5,247 nt of DNA from Spirochaetaceae bacterium (lineage in GTDB: Bacteria; Spirochaetota; Spirochaetia; SZUA-6; Fen-1364), in NCBI GenBank assembly GCA_003141795.1, contig PLNO01000121.1:256-5502 (forward strand). Reading direction: 5' to 3'. The notes beneath the pieces were generated by a model. The model was not told the DNA's origin. It did no database searches and saw nothing but the letters and a program-made list of their open reading frames with translations. Below are positions 1 through 5,247 of this stretch, piece by piece. A program made the position numbers and the translations under genes. Positions within the stretch are counted from its first letter, which is position 1; every line of letters starts with the position of its first letter.

Positions 1-815
1 TCTCGAGCGTCGGAGACCTCAACACCGGTGCGTGGGTGCGCAAGGCCGGCATCAAGGTAGGGTCAGCAACGAAACTGGAGCCTGCCGAAGACGAAAAGAC
101 GATCATCGTGACTCTCCGGTTCCAACCGGGCCAGATCGTGCGGACCGCTGACCAGTTCGCCCTCGTCGCCAAGGGCATCCTCGGCGACATGTACATCGAG
201 CAGAAGCCCGGGCCCAAGGACTCTCCGCTCGTGGAGGAGGGACATCTCTACGAGGGAGAGCCGTCTTTCAACCTTACCGACCTCCTCGGCGGTGACACGA
301 TGAGCATGGTCACGGACCTCGCGGGAAGCCTCAAGGGAATCGTGGACATGCTCAAGGCGAACCAGGACACACTCGATGCCACGCTCAAAGACATCGCCAA
401 GACGGCGAAGAATGCGCGCATCATCACGGACCGGGCCGTCGTGATGACCGACTCGGTGCCGGATCTCACGAAACAGATCACCTCGTCTCTTGATTCGCTT
501 CAATCGACCGTGGCCGATGTGGCCACCACGGCGAAAAAGCTCGTCTCGAAGATGGACGGGGACCTCACGTCGAGCTCGACGGATCTTGCCGCGTCGATGA
601 AGTCCCTCCGCAAGAGCACAGAGGAAATCCAGACCGCCGTCACACAGCTCACGGCGCAGAACTCGGTGATTTCCACGCTCAGCACCCCTGAGACCGCGAA
701 GAACCTCGAGGCGACGGTGAGGAACCTCCAGCAGGTCTCCCAGGGGCTCCTGGAGGCGACGAAGGACACGCAGAAAGTCATCCAGGGCGTGAGCGAGATA
801 TTCCAGGCGAAATAG
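1..815 (+). CDS. MCE/MlaD-family lipid-transport substrate-binding protein (5' end cut off by window)
   Basis: The frame is open from the left edge (first whole codon at base 3), so the GTG at 36 is probably an internal valine and the true start lies upstream. The first visible residues, around VGDLNTGAWVRKAGIKVG, match the core MCE pattern (L-x-x-G-x-x-V-x-x-x-G-(I/V)-x-V-G). A second MCE hallmark, GILGDMYIEQKPG, follows about 60 residues later. After about residue 90 the protein becomes a long, Ser/Thr-, Lys- and Leu-rich helical or coiled-coil region up to the TAG at 813-815. In the family, an N-terminal membrane anchor (not in view) holds a hexameric MCE ring in the periplasm. It passes phospholipids between the membranes with an MlaE/MlaF-type ABC transporter. 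Those partner genes would be expected to the left. The terminator just downstream suggests this is the last gene of its transcript. Family assignment is firm; the exact substrate is unknown. Confidence 0.88.
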   Translation, partial: SSVGDLNTGAWVRKAGIKVGSATKLEPAEDEKTIIVTLRFQPGQIVRTADQFALVAKGILGDMYIEQKPGPKDSPLVEEGHLYEGEPSFNLTDLLGGDTMSMVTDLAGSLKGIVDMLKANQDTLDATLKDIAKTAKNARIITDRAVVMTDSVPDLTKQITSSLDSLQSTVADVATTAKKLVSKMDGDLTSSSTDLAASMKSLRKSTEEIQTAVTQLTAQNSVISTLSTPETAKNLEATVRNLQQVSQGLLEATKDTQKVIQGVSEIFQAK

Positions 816-836
816 GCTCCCCTCCGCATGTGACAG

Positions 837-867
837 AAACCCGAAGCCGGTGCTTCGGGTTTTTTTT
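837..867 (+). terminator. Rho-independent terminator after the MCE gene
   Basis: An 11-bp perfect stem (AAACCCGAAGC at 837-847 and GCTTCGGGTTT at 852-862) encloses a CGGT tetraloop. The T tract at 860-867 is eight bases long, and its first three bases are also the end of the 3' arm. It begins 21 bases after the stop codon and ends 7 bases before the next -35 box, so it insulates the MCE transcript from the radical SAM gene. Confidence 0.93.
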
Positions 868-874
868 GCGCCTC

Positions 875-903
875 TTGACAAACCATACGTATACGTATAT
901 CTT
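875..903 (+). promoter_or_regulatory. Sigma-70-type promoter of the radical SAM gene
   Basis: A perfect -35 box, TTGACA (875-880), is followed after 17 bp by TATCTT (898-903), which matches four of six -10 positions. Transcription would begin near 910, giving a leader of about 40 bases. The spacer is almost filled by a perfect palindrome (885-898), described separately, which suggests that the promoter is controlled. The -35 is convincing. The exact -10 hexamer is less certain because the AT-rich stretch offers other registers. Confidence 0.72.
885..898. promoter_or_regulatory. Palindromic operator candidate between -35 and -10
   Basis: ATACGTATACGTAT is a perfect 14-bp palindrome. It can also be read as two overlapping ATACGTAT palindromes offset by 6 bp. 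It sits between TTGACA and the presumed -10 and touches the first base of the -10. Repressors of the TetR, GntR or similar dimeric classes commonly bind in this position; a MerR-type activator is also possible. No regulator gene is in the window, so the binding protein is unknown. Confidence 0.6.
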
Positions 904-938
904 GCTTTTTAAATGACTCTAACCGAATACTTCTACCT

Positions 939-945
939 GGGAGGG
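939..945 (+). promoter_or_regulatory. Ribosome-binding site of the radical SAM gene
   Basis: GGGAGGG contains GGAGG at 940-944, five bases before the ATG at 950. This is near-ideal spacing and supports that start over any internal one. Confidence 0.85.
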
Positions 946-949
946 TGAG

Positions 950-2383
950 ATGATCAAACGGATTACTTTCATCGAGCCAAAAAACGATCACTTGCACGTC
1001 TTTTCCCGGTTCCAGCTTCCCCGGCTGGGGAGCATCCTGCTTGCGACAATCATGCGCGACAAGGGATTCCAGACCGAATCCCTCTTCATGAAGAGCGCCG
1101 AGGTCATCTCCCGAAGGATCGACACTGACCTCGTTGCCCTTTCCACGATCACCTCCACGGCGCCGGGCGCCTATGCCATCGCCGATGCGTTCCACCGCCG
1201 CGGCGTCCCCGTCGTCATCGGCGGCCCGCACGCGAGCTTCCTCCCCGAGGAAGCGCTCGAGCACGTGGACTTCTGCATCACCGGCGAAGGAGAAACGAGC
1301 CTTCCGATGCTCGTCGACGCATTGAACCGCGACGGCGAGCTCGACGCCGTGCCCGGACTGGTATGGAAGGACCACGGCCAGATCCGGCACAATCCCGCGG
1401 CTGCTCCGATCGAGGACCTGGACAGCCTCCCCTTCCCCGACTTTTCCCTCCTCAAGATGAGCGGTCAGGCCAAGATGGGAGGACCGGGGCCGACCAGGGC
1501 GACGATCCCCGTCCAGACCTCGCGCGGCTGCCCCTACGACTGCTCGTTCTGCTCGGTGACCGGGATGTTCGGCCATCGCTACCGCCACCGCTCCACGGAG
1601 AACATCGTCGCCGAGCTCGCCCAGTACGACGCCGACAAGTGCTTCGTTTTCTTCTACGACGACAATTTTGCCGCCAACCCCCGCAAGACGAAAGAGCTGC
1701 TCAGGGAGATGATCCGCCTGAACCTCGGCCTGCAATGGTCGACGCAGGTGCGCACCGACGTCGCAAAAGACCCCGAGCTTCTGGACCTCATGGCAAAGGC
1801 CGGCTGCACGACGCTTTTCATCGGCCTGGAATCCGTCGATCCCGCGGCCCTGCTGGAGATGAACAAGAAACAGACGGTGGAGGAGATCCGCACCGCGATA
1901 CGCGCCATCAGGAGTCGGAGGATCCACGTCCACGGGATGTTCGTCTTCGGCTTCGACGCCGACACGCCGCAGACGGCGCGTGCAACGGTGGATTTCGCGC
2001 TTGCGGAGAAGATCGACTCCGCGCAGTTCCTCGTGCTCACGCCGCTGCCCGGGTCGGGGTTCTACACGCAGATGCTCGCCGAAGGGCGGCTGATCGACAA
2101 CGCGTGGGACACCTACGACTGCCAGCACGTGAAGTTCATCCCCCGCGGGTTCACCCCGTGGGAGCTGCAGCGAACGCAGATCGCCGCGCACCGCAGGTTC
2201 TATTCCCCGCGGCACGTCATCGCGCGGCTCTTCCGCGGCCGCACGGCCGGCTTCGTGATCGGCGTCTACGCGAACTGGCTGAACAAGATATGGCAGTGGA
2301 GGGAGCGGAGCTTCCTGCGCCTGTTGCGTCCCCGGCACGCCGCCCGACGCCTCCCCGTGGGCAATCTGCGACCGGCGGTTTGA
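950..2383 (+). CDS. B12-binding-domain radical SAM protein, substrate unknown
   Basis: This 477-residue protein has the two-domain layout of cobalamin-type (class B) radical SAM enzymes, COG1032-like. The N-terminal Rossmann-like domain (about 1-145) shows LPRLGSILLATIMRDKGF, the equivalent of the family's PPLGLxYLA motif, then VVIGGPHASFLPEEA (88-102) and a GEGE turn (112-115). It lacks the DxHxxG cobalamin-ligand motif, as many members do, so B12 binding would be base-off without a lower His ligand, or may be lost. The radical SAM core begins at SRGCPYDCSFC: Cys194, Cys198 and Cys201 form CxxxCxxC and should hold the 4Fe-4S cluster. YDDNF (236-240), a GLES strand end (292-295) and a TPLPGSGFY segment (364-372) are typical later elements. 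The C-terminus is a basic tail. Relatives methylate or rearrange lipids, tetrapyrroles or natural products; nothing here fixes the substrate. The start is set by a strong ribosome site. It is likely expressed alone from the palindrome-bearing promoter. Confidence 0.92.
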   Translation: MIKRITFIEPKNDHLHVFSRFQLPRLGSILLATIMRDKGFQTESLFMKSAEVISRRIDTDLVALSTITSTAPGAYAIADAFHRRGVPVVIGGPHASFLPEEALEHVDFCITGEGETSLPMLVDALNRDGELDAVPGLVWKDHGQIRHNPAAAPIEDLDSLPFPDFSLLKMSGQAKMGGPGPTRATIPVQTSRGCPYDCSFCSVTGMFGHRYRHRSTENIVAELAQYDADKCFVFFYDDNFAANPRKTKELLREMIRLNLGLQWSTQVRTDVAKDPELLDLMAKAGCTTLFIGLESVDPAALLEMNKKQTVEEIRTAIRAIRSRRIHVHGMFVFGFDADTPQTARATVDFALAEKIDSAQFLVLTPLPGSGFYTQMLAEGRLIDNAWDTYDCQHVKFIPRGFTPWELQRTQIAAHRRFYSPRHVIARLFRGRTAGFVIGVYANWLNKIWQWRERSFLRLLRPRHAARRLPVGNLRPAV

Positions 2384-2407
2384 CATCGAGCGCGTCCGGT
2401 GTATCCT
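2380..2407 (+). promoter_or_regulatory. Candidate promoter of the P-loop NTPase gene
   Basis: A perfect TTGACA (2380-2385) overlaps the TGA stop of the radical SAM gene. TATCCT (2402-2407, four of six matches) follows after 16 bp. Transcription would start near 2414, leaving a leader of only about 18 bases. The left arm of an inverted repeat occupies most of the spacer. The -35 agrees with the other promoters in the window, but the -10 is imperfect. Confidence 0.5.
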
Positions 2408-2427
2408 TGAGGGAGGACCGGACGCGC
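2390..2427. repeat. 11-bp perfect inverted repeat around the P-loop gene's -10 and Shine-Dalgarno region
   Basis: GCGCGTCCGGT (2390-2400) is the exact reverse complement of ACCGGACGCGC (2417-2427). The 16-base loop contains the candidate -10 and the GGGAGG Shine-Dalgarno sequence. In RNA reading through from the radical SAM gene, this would form a GC-rich hairpin with the Shine-Dalgarno in its loop. There is no following T tract, so it is not a standard intrinsic terminator. It may instead protect the 3' end of the upstream mRNA, tune translation, or act as a DNA operator. Confidence 0.75.
2411..2416 (+). promoter_or_regulatory. Widely spaced ribosome-binding site of the P-loop gene
   Basis: GGGAGG ends 15 bases before the ATG at 2432, much wider than the usual 5-9. 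An in-frame TGA at 2408-2410 and the absence of ATG, GTG or TTG between it and 2432 rule out an earlier start. The spacing is therefore real if this is the site used. Confidence 0.5.
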
Positions 2428-2431
2428 CCCG

Positions 2432-3082
2432 ATGCAAGTTCTCACATACCTCAAACGACTCTTTCCCTGGCTCGTCCGGAAGCCGCGCGTCTTCGCTCTT
2501 GTCGGCAAGAGCGGAACGGGCAAGAGCTTCAAGGCGAGCCAGGTGGCGCGGAGGTTCCGCATCGACCTTATCATCGACGACGGCCTGCTCATCCGGGGTC
2601 AGAAGATCGTCGCAGGCCGCTCGGCCAAGCGTGAGAAGGGCATCCTCAGCGCCATCAAGACCGCGGTATTCGCCAACCCCGACCAGGTCTCGGAGGTCCG
2701 CCAGGCCCTGGCCAATCAGAGCTTCGGACGGATCCTCATCATCGGCACTTCCCGCAAGATGGTCCTCCGCATCGCCTCCACGCTGGGGCTGCTGCCCATC
2801 CACAGGATCATCGGCATCGAGGAGGTCTCCACGCGGCAGGAGATGGCCCGGGCCCTCCGGACCCGCTCCGAGCAGGGGTCGCACATCATCCCCGTGCCCG
2901 GCGTCGAAATCAAGCGAAACTACCCGCACATCTTCTTCGAATCGGTGAAAATCCTGATCAAGCCCCGCAAGGGACTGCGCAAGAGCGAGGAGGAGATCGT
3001 GGAGAAGACCGTGGTGAAACCGACCTACGGACGGGGCCGTGCCGGGTCCAAGGACGTGCCCCACACCACCCCCCTGGTATAG
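2432..3082 (+). CDS. Conserved P-loop NTPase of unknown function
   Basis: This 216-residue, probably cytoplasmic protein has a textbook Walker A motif, GKSGTGKS (residues 25-32), straight after a hydrophobic strand (RVFALVG). The segment LIIDDGLLI (46-54) is strand-like with two acidic residues and could act as Walker B. Other conserved-looking blocks are ILIIGTS (101-107) and HIIPVPGVEIKRNYP (151-165). The tail from about 180 is charged (EEEIVEKTVVKPTYGRG) and probably flexible. No kinase lid or ABC signature is obvious. From memory, similar P-loop proteins with an 'IDDGLLI' block and a 'VEKTVV(R/K)PT' tail occur in spirochaetes and Firmicutes, some annotated near or fused to Asp23/Gls24-type envelope-stress domains. 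That link is recollection, not seen here. It follows the radical SAM gene by 48 bp but has its own promoter candidate, so co-function is not implied. Confidence 0.83.
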   Translation: MQVLTYLKRLFPWLVRKPRVFALVGKSGTGKSFKASQVARRFRIDLIIDDGLLIRGQKIVAGRSAKREKGILSAIKTAVFANPDQVSEVRQALANQSFGRILIIGTSRKMVLRIASTLGLLPIHRIIGIEEVSTRQEMARALRTRSEQGSHIIPVPGVEIKRNYPHIFFESVKILIKPRKGLRKSEEEIVEKTVVKPTYGRGRAGSKDVPHTTPLV

Positions 3083-3088
3083 AAGCAT

Positions 3089-3117
3089 TTGACAGCTGCG
3101 GATGGCCTGACTACAAT
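3089..3117 (+). promoter_or_regulatory. Near-consensus sigma-70 promoter of the TPR/peptidase-like gene
   Basis: TTGACA (3089-3094) and TACAAT (3112-3117) are separated by exactly 17 bp and match eleven of twelve consensus positions. The -35 begins 7 bases after the previous stop codon. Transcription would start near 3124, about 11 bases before the ATG, so the leader would be barely long enough to carry the AGGAG ribosome site. No operator-like repeat is seen, which suggests strong housekeeping expression. Confidence 0.88.
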
Positions 3118-3124
3118 CTTTATC

Positions 3125-3129
3125 AGGAG
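3125..3129 (+). promoter_or_regulatory. Ribosome-binding site for the gene at 3135
   Basis: AGGAG lies five bases before the ATG at 3135, which is normal spacing. It fixes the start that gives a complete signal peptide. It lies at or just after the predicted transcription start. Confidence 0.8.
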
Positions 3130-3134
3130 TTGGT

Positions 3135-3203
3135 ATGCGAAAACCGCTGTTCTTTGCCCTCGTCCTGACAGTATTCGCGTGCGTCCCTCTCGCCGTGTTC
3201 GCG
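3135..3203 (+). other. Signal peptide of the TPR/peptidase-like protein
   Basis: Residues 1-23: two basic residues (Arg2, Lys3), a hydrophobic stretch from about 5 to 22, and a VFA-Q signal peptidase I-type site. Export to the periplasm or beyond is expected. Confidence 0.85.
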
Positions 3204-4340
3204 CAGGACGCAGCCCAGTTCACCTCTGAAACCGACCACTACCGGGTGTTTTCAGAGACGAGTCAGGCCCAGGCGGATGACGTCGCCCGCAAGATGGAGG
3301 CCGCCGTCGCACTGTACAACGGCGTCTTCCATTTCGATCTCACCAGTCTGCCGACGAAGCTCCGCGTGAGGGTGTTCAAGGATCTGGACGGCTTCAACGC
3401 CTACCTCGACAAGATCCTGTCCCAGAAGCGGACGGACTTCGTTTTCGTCGCATGGTCGGATCCCGAGCGCTCGGAGCTGCTGTGCTTCCCGAAGGATGAC
3501 GCGGAGTTCACCGCCTCCCTCCTCCACCAGGGCGCCATCCAGTTCATCAAGGGATTCATCGACAATCCACCGGTGTGGCTCCGCGAAGGTGTGGCGACCT
3601 ACGTCGATGCGGCGCAGTGGGACCCGAAGGCGGGTGCATTCACGCTGAAGCCGAACTTCGCGTGGCTGAACGGGCTGAAGTCCATGGTGCGGGGCGACGG
3701 GACGAGCCAGCTCATCCCCCTGTCCGACCTTCTCACCATGACGCGTGACACGGCGCAGTCGCAGATGGATGCCTTCGCCCCCGAATCCTGGGGCCTCGTC
3801 CAGTTCCTCCTGAACGCTCCCGACAAGGCGTACAACCGGGTGCTGTGGGATTCCGTGGCCGCCCTCTCCCCCAAGGCGAGCCTTGACGACAATTCGCAGA
3901 AGACCCGGGCGCGCGCATTCGGCTGGATCCCCGACGACCAGATCTCCAAGGATTTCCAGGCCTATGTCCTCGGGTTGAAGACCGCGCCGGACCTCGTGAA
4001 GGACGGAATCGACCTCTACACGAAGGCCGACCTGGGGAACTCCGAGCAGTCGCTGCGGAAATCCCTCGACCTCGATCCGGGCAACAGCACCGCATGGTAT
4101 TACCTCGGGCTCATCGCCTACGCCCGCAAGGATTACCCCAAGGCTGAGGACGCCTATCTCAAGGCATTCCAGCTCGGTGCGAACGCCGCGATCATCAACT
4201 ATGCGCTGGGAGTGAACTCATTCGCCGCCGGCAAGAACCCCGATGCGACGAAGTACCTCAACTTCGCCAAACAGGCCGACAAGGCCTCTTACGGGGACAA
4301 GGTCGATGCGCTTCTGAAGAGGATCGATACGTCGAAGTAG
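3135..4340 (+). CDS. Secreted peptidase-MA-like (inactive-looking) protein with C-terminal TPR repeats
   Basis: This 401-residue protein starts with a classic signal peptide: MRK, a hydrophobic core, and likely cleavage after VFA at residue 23. Cys16 (VFAC) is a weak lipobox alternative. Residues about 30-230 resemble the gluzincin-like domains of secreted DUF1570/peptidase-MA proteins: the order is a LHxxx helix, then W-L-x-E-G-x-A-x-Y (148-156), then ESWGLVQFLL (217-226). In active relatives the first helix reads HExxH; here it is HQGAI (131-135), so the catalytic Glu and the second zinc His are both replaced. Glu151, the usual third ligand, remains. This points to a non-catalytic, binding-type domain. 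About 285-386 hold two or three TPR-like helix pairs, best seen in AWYYLGLIAYARKDYPKAEDAY. The likely site is the periplasm or outer surface, with a role in protein-protein contact. It has its own strong promoter and converges with pcnB. No specific partner can be named. Confidence 0.82.
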   Translation: MRKPLFFALVLTVFACVPLAVFAQDAAQFTSETDHYRVFSETSQAQADDVARKMEAAVALYNGVFHFDLTSLPTKLRVRVFKDLDGFNAYLDKILSQKRTDFVFVAWSDPERSELLCFPKDDAEFTASLLHQGAIQFIKGFIDNPPVWLREGVATYVDAAQWDPKAGAFTLKPNFAWLNGLKSMVRGDGTSQLIPLSDLLTMTRDTAQSQMDAFAPESWGLVQFLLNAPDKAYNRVLWDSVAALSPKASLDDNSQKTRARAFGWIPDDQISKDFQAYVLGLKTAPDLVKDGIDLYTKADLGNSEQSLRKSLDLDPGNSTAWYYLGLIAYARKDYPKAEDAYLKAFQLGANAAIINYALGVNSFAAGKNPDATKYLNFAKQADKASYGDKVDALLKRIDTSK

Positions 4341-4363
4341 ATCCGCACGTGGCAGGCGCGGGC

Positions 4364-5247
4364 TCAGGCAGGACCTGCGCTCGCGCCTCCCGCTGCCCCG
4401 CCTCCCGACCGCCTTCCCCCCCGATGCCCTCTGCGTCTTCGCTTTCCCGTGCGATGTTCCCCCTCCGCCTGTTTCTGCTCGGGGTGATGGCGCGGCGCTC
4501 GCGCGGCTGCGGGCCGCTGCTTCTGATGGGGCCGCAGCTCGGCAATGAACGCATCGGACGCGAGAATCAGGTCTTTCTTGGACGGGAAGAGGGGTTCCGA
4601 AGCTCCGCGGATGAGCTGCTGGATCGCCAGGGAGGGCTCGGGATCGTCGAGCACCTCTTTCCGTGAGAGCAGGAGCTCGCGGAACAGGAACCCGAACATG
4701 TCATTGCGGTCCAAGAGCTTGCCTTCATGCGCGGCCGTGTCCAGCTCCCGCAGACGGAGGCCCAGCGGGGATTGGGGAATGCTCTGCCGCGCCTGTCTCA
4801 GCTCCGCCGCGATGGAGGGGAAGATCACGTCGAAGATGCGGACCTTGGCCATCAGCTCCAGCATGCTCTCCGCCCCGCCCGAAGTGAGGATCTTGTAGAC
4901 CTCTTCGGTGACGCGCTCCCGTGAGCATTCGAGCAGGGATTCCCGCATGCGGCGGATGAGGCTCGCCATGCCGAAAGGCAGGGAGAACCCGAGACGGCTC
5001 GCGTACTTCACGGCGCGTATCATGCGCACCGGGTCTTCCGCGAACGATGCATCCGCGCGCCCCAGCGTGCGCAGGTGGCGGCCGCGAAGGTCGCGGTATC
5101 CGCCGACGTAGTCGATGACCTGCTGGTCGATGGGACAGTAGTACAGCGCGTTGATCGTGAAATCCCGCCGCTCGGCGTCCTCTTCCATGGTGCCGAAGAG
5201 ATTGTTCATGTCGGGGTGCGCCACGTGCTCGGCGGTGCCCAGCGCGC
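4364..5247 (-). CDS. pcnB: PcnB-like poly(A) polymerase (N-terminal part beyond the window)
   Basis: The minus-strand frame is open to the right edge (ALGTAEH precedes the GTG at 5224), so this is the last 293 residues of a larger protein. FGTMEEDAERRDFTINALYY closely follows the class II nucleotidyltransferase head of E. coli PAP I. DYVGGYRDL and EDPVRMIRAVKYASRLGF (about 70-87 from the edge) are further family motifs for nucleotide and RNA binding. The catalytic GGxVRD and DxD region lies outside the window. The last 50 or so residues are Arg/Gly/Ala/His-rich (GKRRRRGHRGGRRSGGG), like the arginine-rich C-terminal extension of PcnB proteins, and should bind RNA. This tail and the TPEED-like motif favour a poly(A) polymerase over a CCA-adding enzyme, though sequence alone can mislead. 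It adds 3' A tails that promote RNA decay in the cytoplasm. Its end lies 23 bp from the convergent gene at 3135-4340, with no clear terminator. Confidence 0.85.
   Translation of the reverse strand, partial: ALGTAEHVAHPDMNNLFGTMEEDAERRDFTINALYYCPIDQQVIDYVGGYRDLRGRHLRTLGRADASFAEDPVRMIRAVKYASRLGFSLPFGMASLIRRMRESLLECSRERVTEEVYKILTSGGAESMLELMAKVRIFDVIFPSIAAELRQARQSIPQSPLGLRLRELDTAAHEGKLLDRNDMFGFLFRELLLSRKEVLDDPEPSLAIQQLIRGASEPLFPSKKDLILASDAFIAELRPHQKQRPAAARAPRHHPEQKQAEGEHRTGKRRRRGHRGGRRSGGGAAGGASAGPA

Noticed and set aside
36..38. GTG as the start of the MCE protein
   Set aside because: The frame remains open to the window edge, and the upstream codons (SSVGDLNTGAW) encode a conserved part of the MCE domain, so the GTG is internal.
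63..881. A 272-codon minus-strand frame over the MCE gene
   Set aside because: It is antisense to a clear MCE domain, Arg/His/Leu-rich with no recognisable motif, and its start lies in the next gene's promoter.
1363..2634. A 423-codon plus-strand frame overlapping the radical SAM and P-loop genes
   Set aside because: It is an alternative reading frame of two well-supported genes, extremely Arg/Pro/Ala-rich, with no motif.
500..3223. A 907-codon open frame on the minus strand, antisense to the MCE, radical SAM and P-loop genes
   Set aside because: It runs through three well-recognised plus-strand genes, a strong terminator and several promoters. Its composition (rich in Arg, Gly, Asp, Glu, His) is typical of the antisense frame of GC-rich genes, and no domain is recognisable.
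4368..4378. Small hairpin GCAGG-A-CCTGC near the convergent gene ends as a terminator
   Set aside because: It has a one-base loop and a five-bp stem, with no T tract on either strand, so it is not credible as a terminator.
4364..4530. Possible frameshift giving the odd Arg/Gly/Ala-rich C-terminus of the poly(A) polymerase
   Set aside because: PcnB proteins normally carry a variable arginine-rich tail, so the low-complexity end needs no frameshift to explain it.
4349..4666. A 105-codon plus-strand frame over the pcnB 3' end
   Set aside because: It is antisense to a well-supported poly(A) polymerase. The GC-rich, basic-tail coding region explains the lack of stops.

Overview
This window is GC-rich (around 60% or more by eye) and tightly packed with ordinary bacterial protein-coding genes. 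An MCE/MlaD-type lipid-transport protein indicates a bacterium with an outer membrane. The PcnB-type poly(A) polymerase fits that. I cannot name the genus. A spirochaete or a deltaproteobacterium-like lineage is a guess. No phage, IS element, CRISPR array, tRNA or rRNA was seen.

Layout: (1) 1-815 (+) is the 3' part of an MCE-domain protein, closed by a clear intrinsic terminator at 837-867. (2) A regulated-looking promoter (875-903) with a perfect 14-bp palindrome between its -35 and -10 boxes drives a B12-binding-type radical SAM protein (950-2383). (3) A P-loop NTPase of a poorly characterised family follows (2432-3082). Its short upstream gap holds a candidate promoter, an 11-bp perfect inverted repeat and an oddly spaced Shine-Dalgarno sequence. 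(4) A near-consensus promoter (3089-3117) lies just before a secreted or periplasmic protein (3135-4340). That protein has a decayed HExxH-type metallopeptidase domain plus TPR repeats. (5) On the minus strand, converging on it, is the 3' part of a pcnB-like poly(A) polymerase gene (4364 to the right edge).

The three complete genes run in the same direction, but each has its own TTGACA-type promoter candidate. They look like separate small transcription units rather than one operon, and their functions do not obviously form one pathway. The MCE protein and the TPR protein act in the envelope. PcnB and probably the P-loop protein act in the cytoplasm. The radical SAM enzyme has no partner gene in view.

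No clearly new multi-gene system is visible. The points most worth checking are the palindromic promoter, the inverted repeat around the P-loop gene's ribosome-binding region, the inactive-looking peptidase domain, and the substrate of the orphan radical SAM enzyme. Intergenic gaps are 134, 48, 52 and 23 bp, so no stretch over 300 bases lacks a gene.
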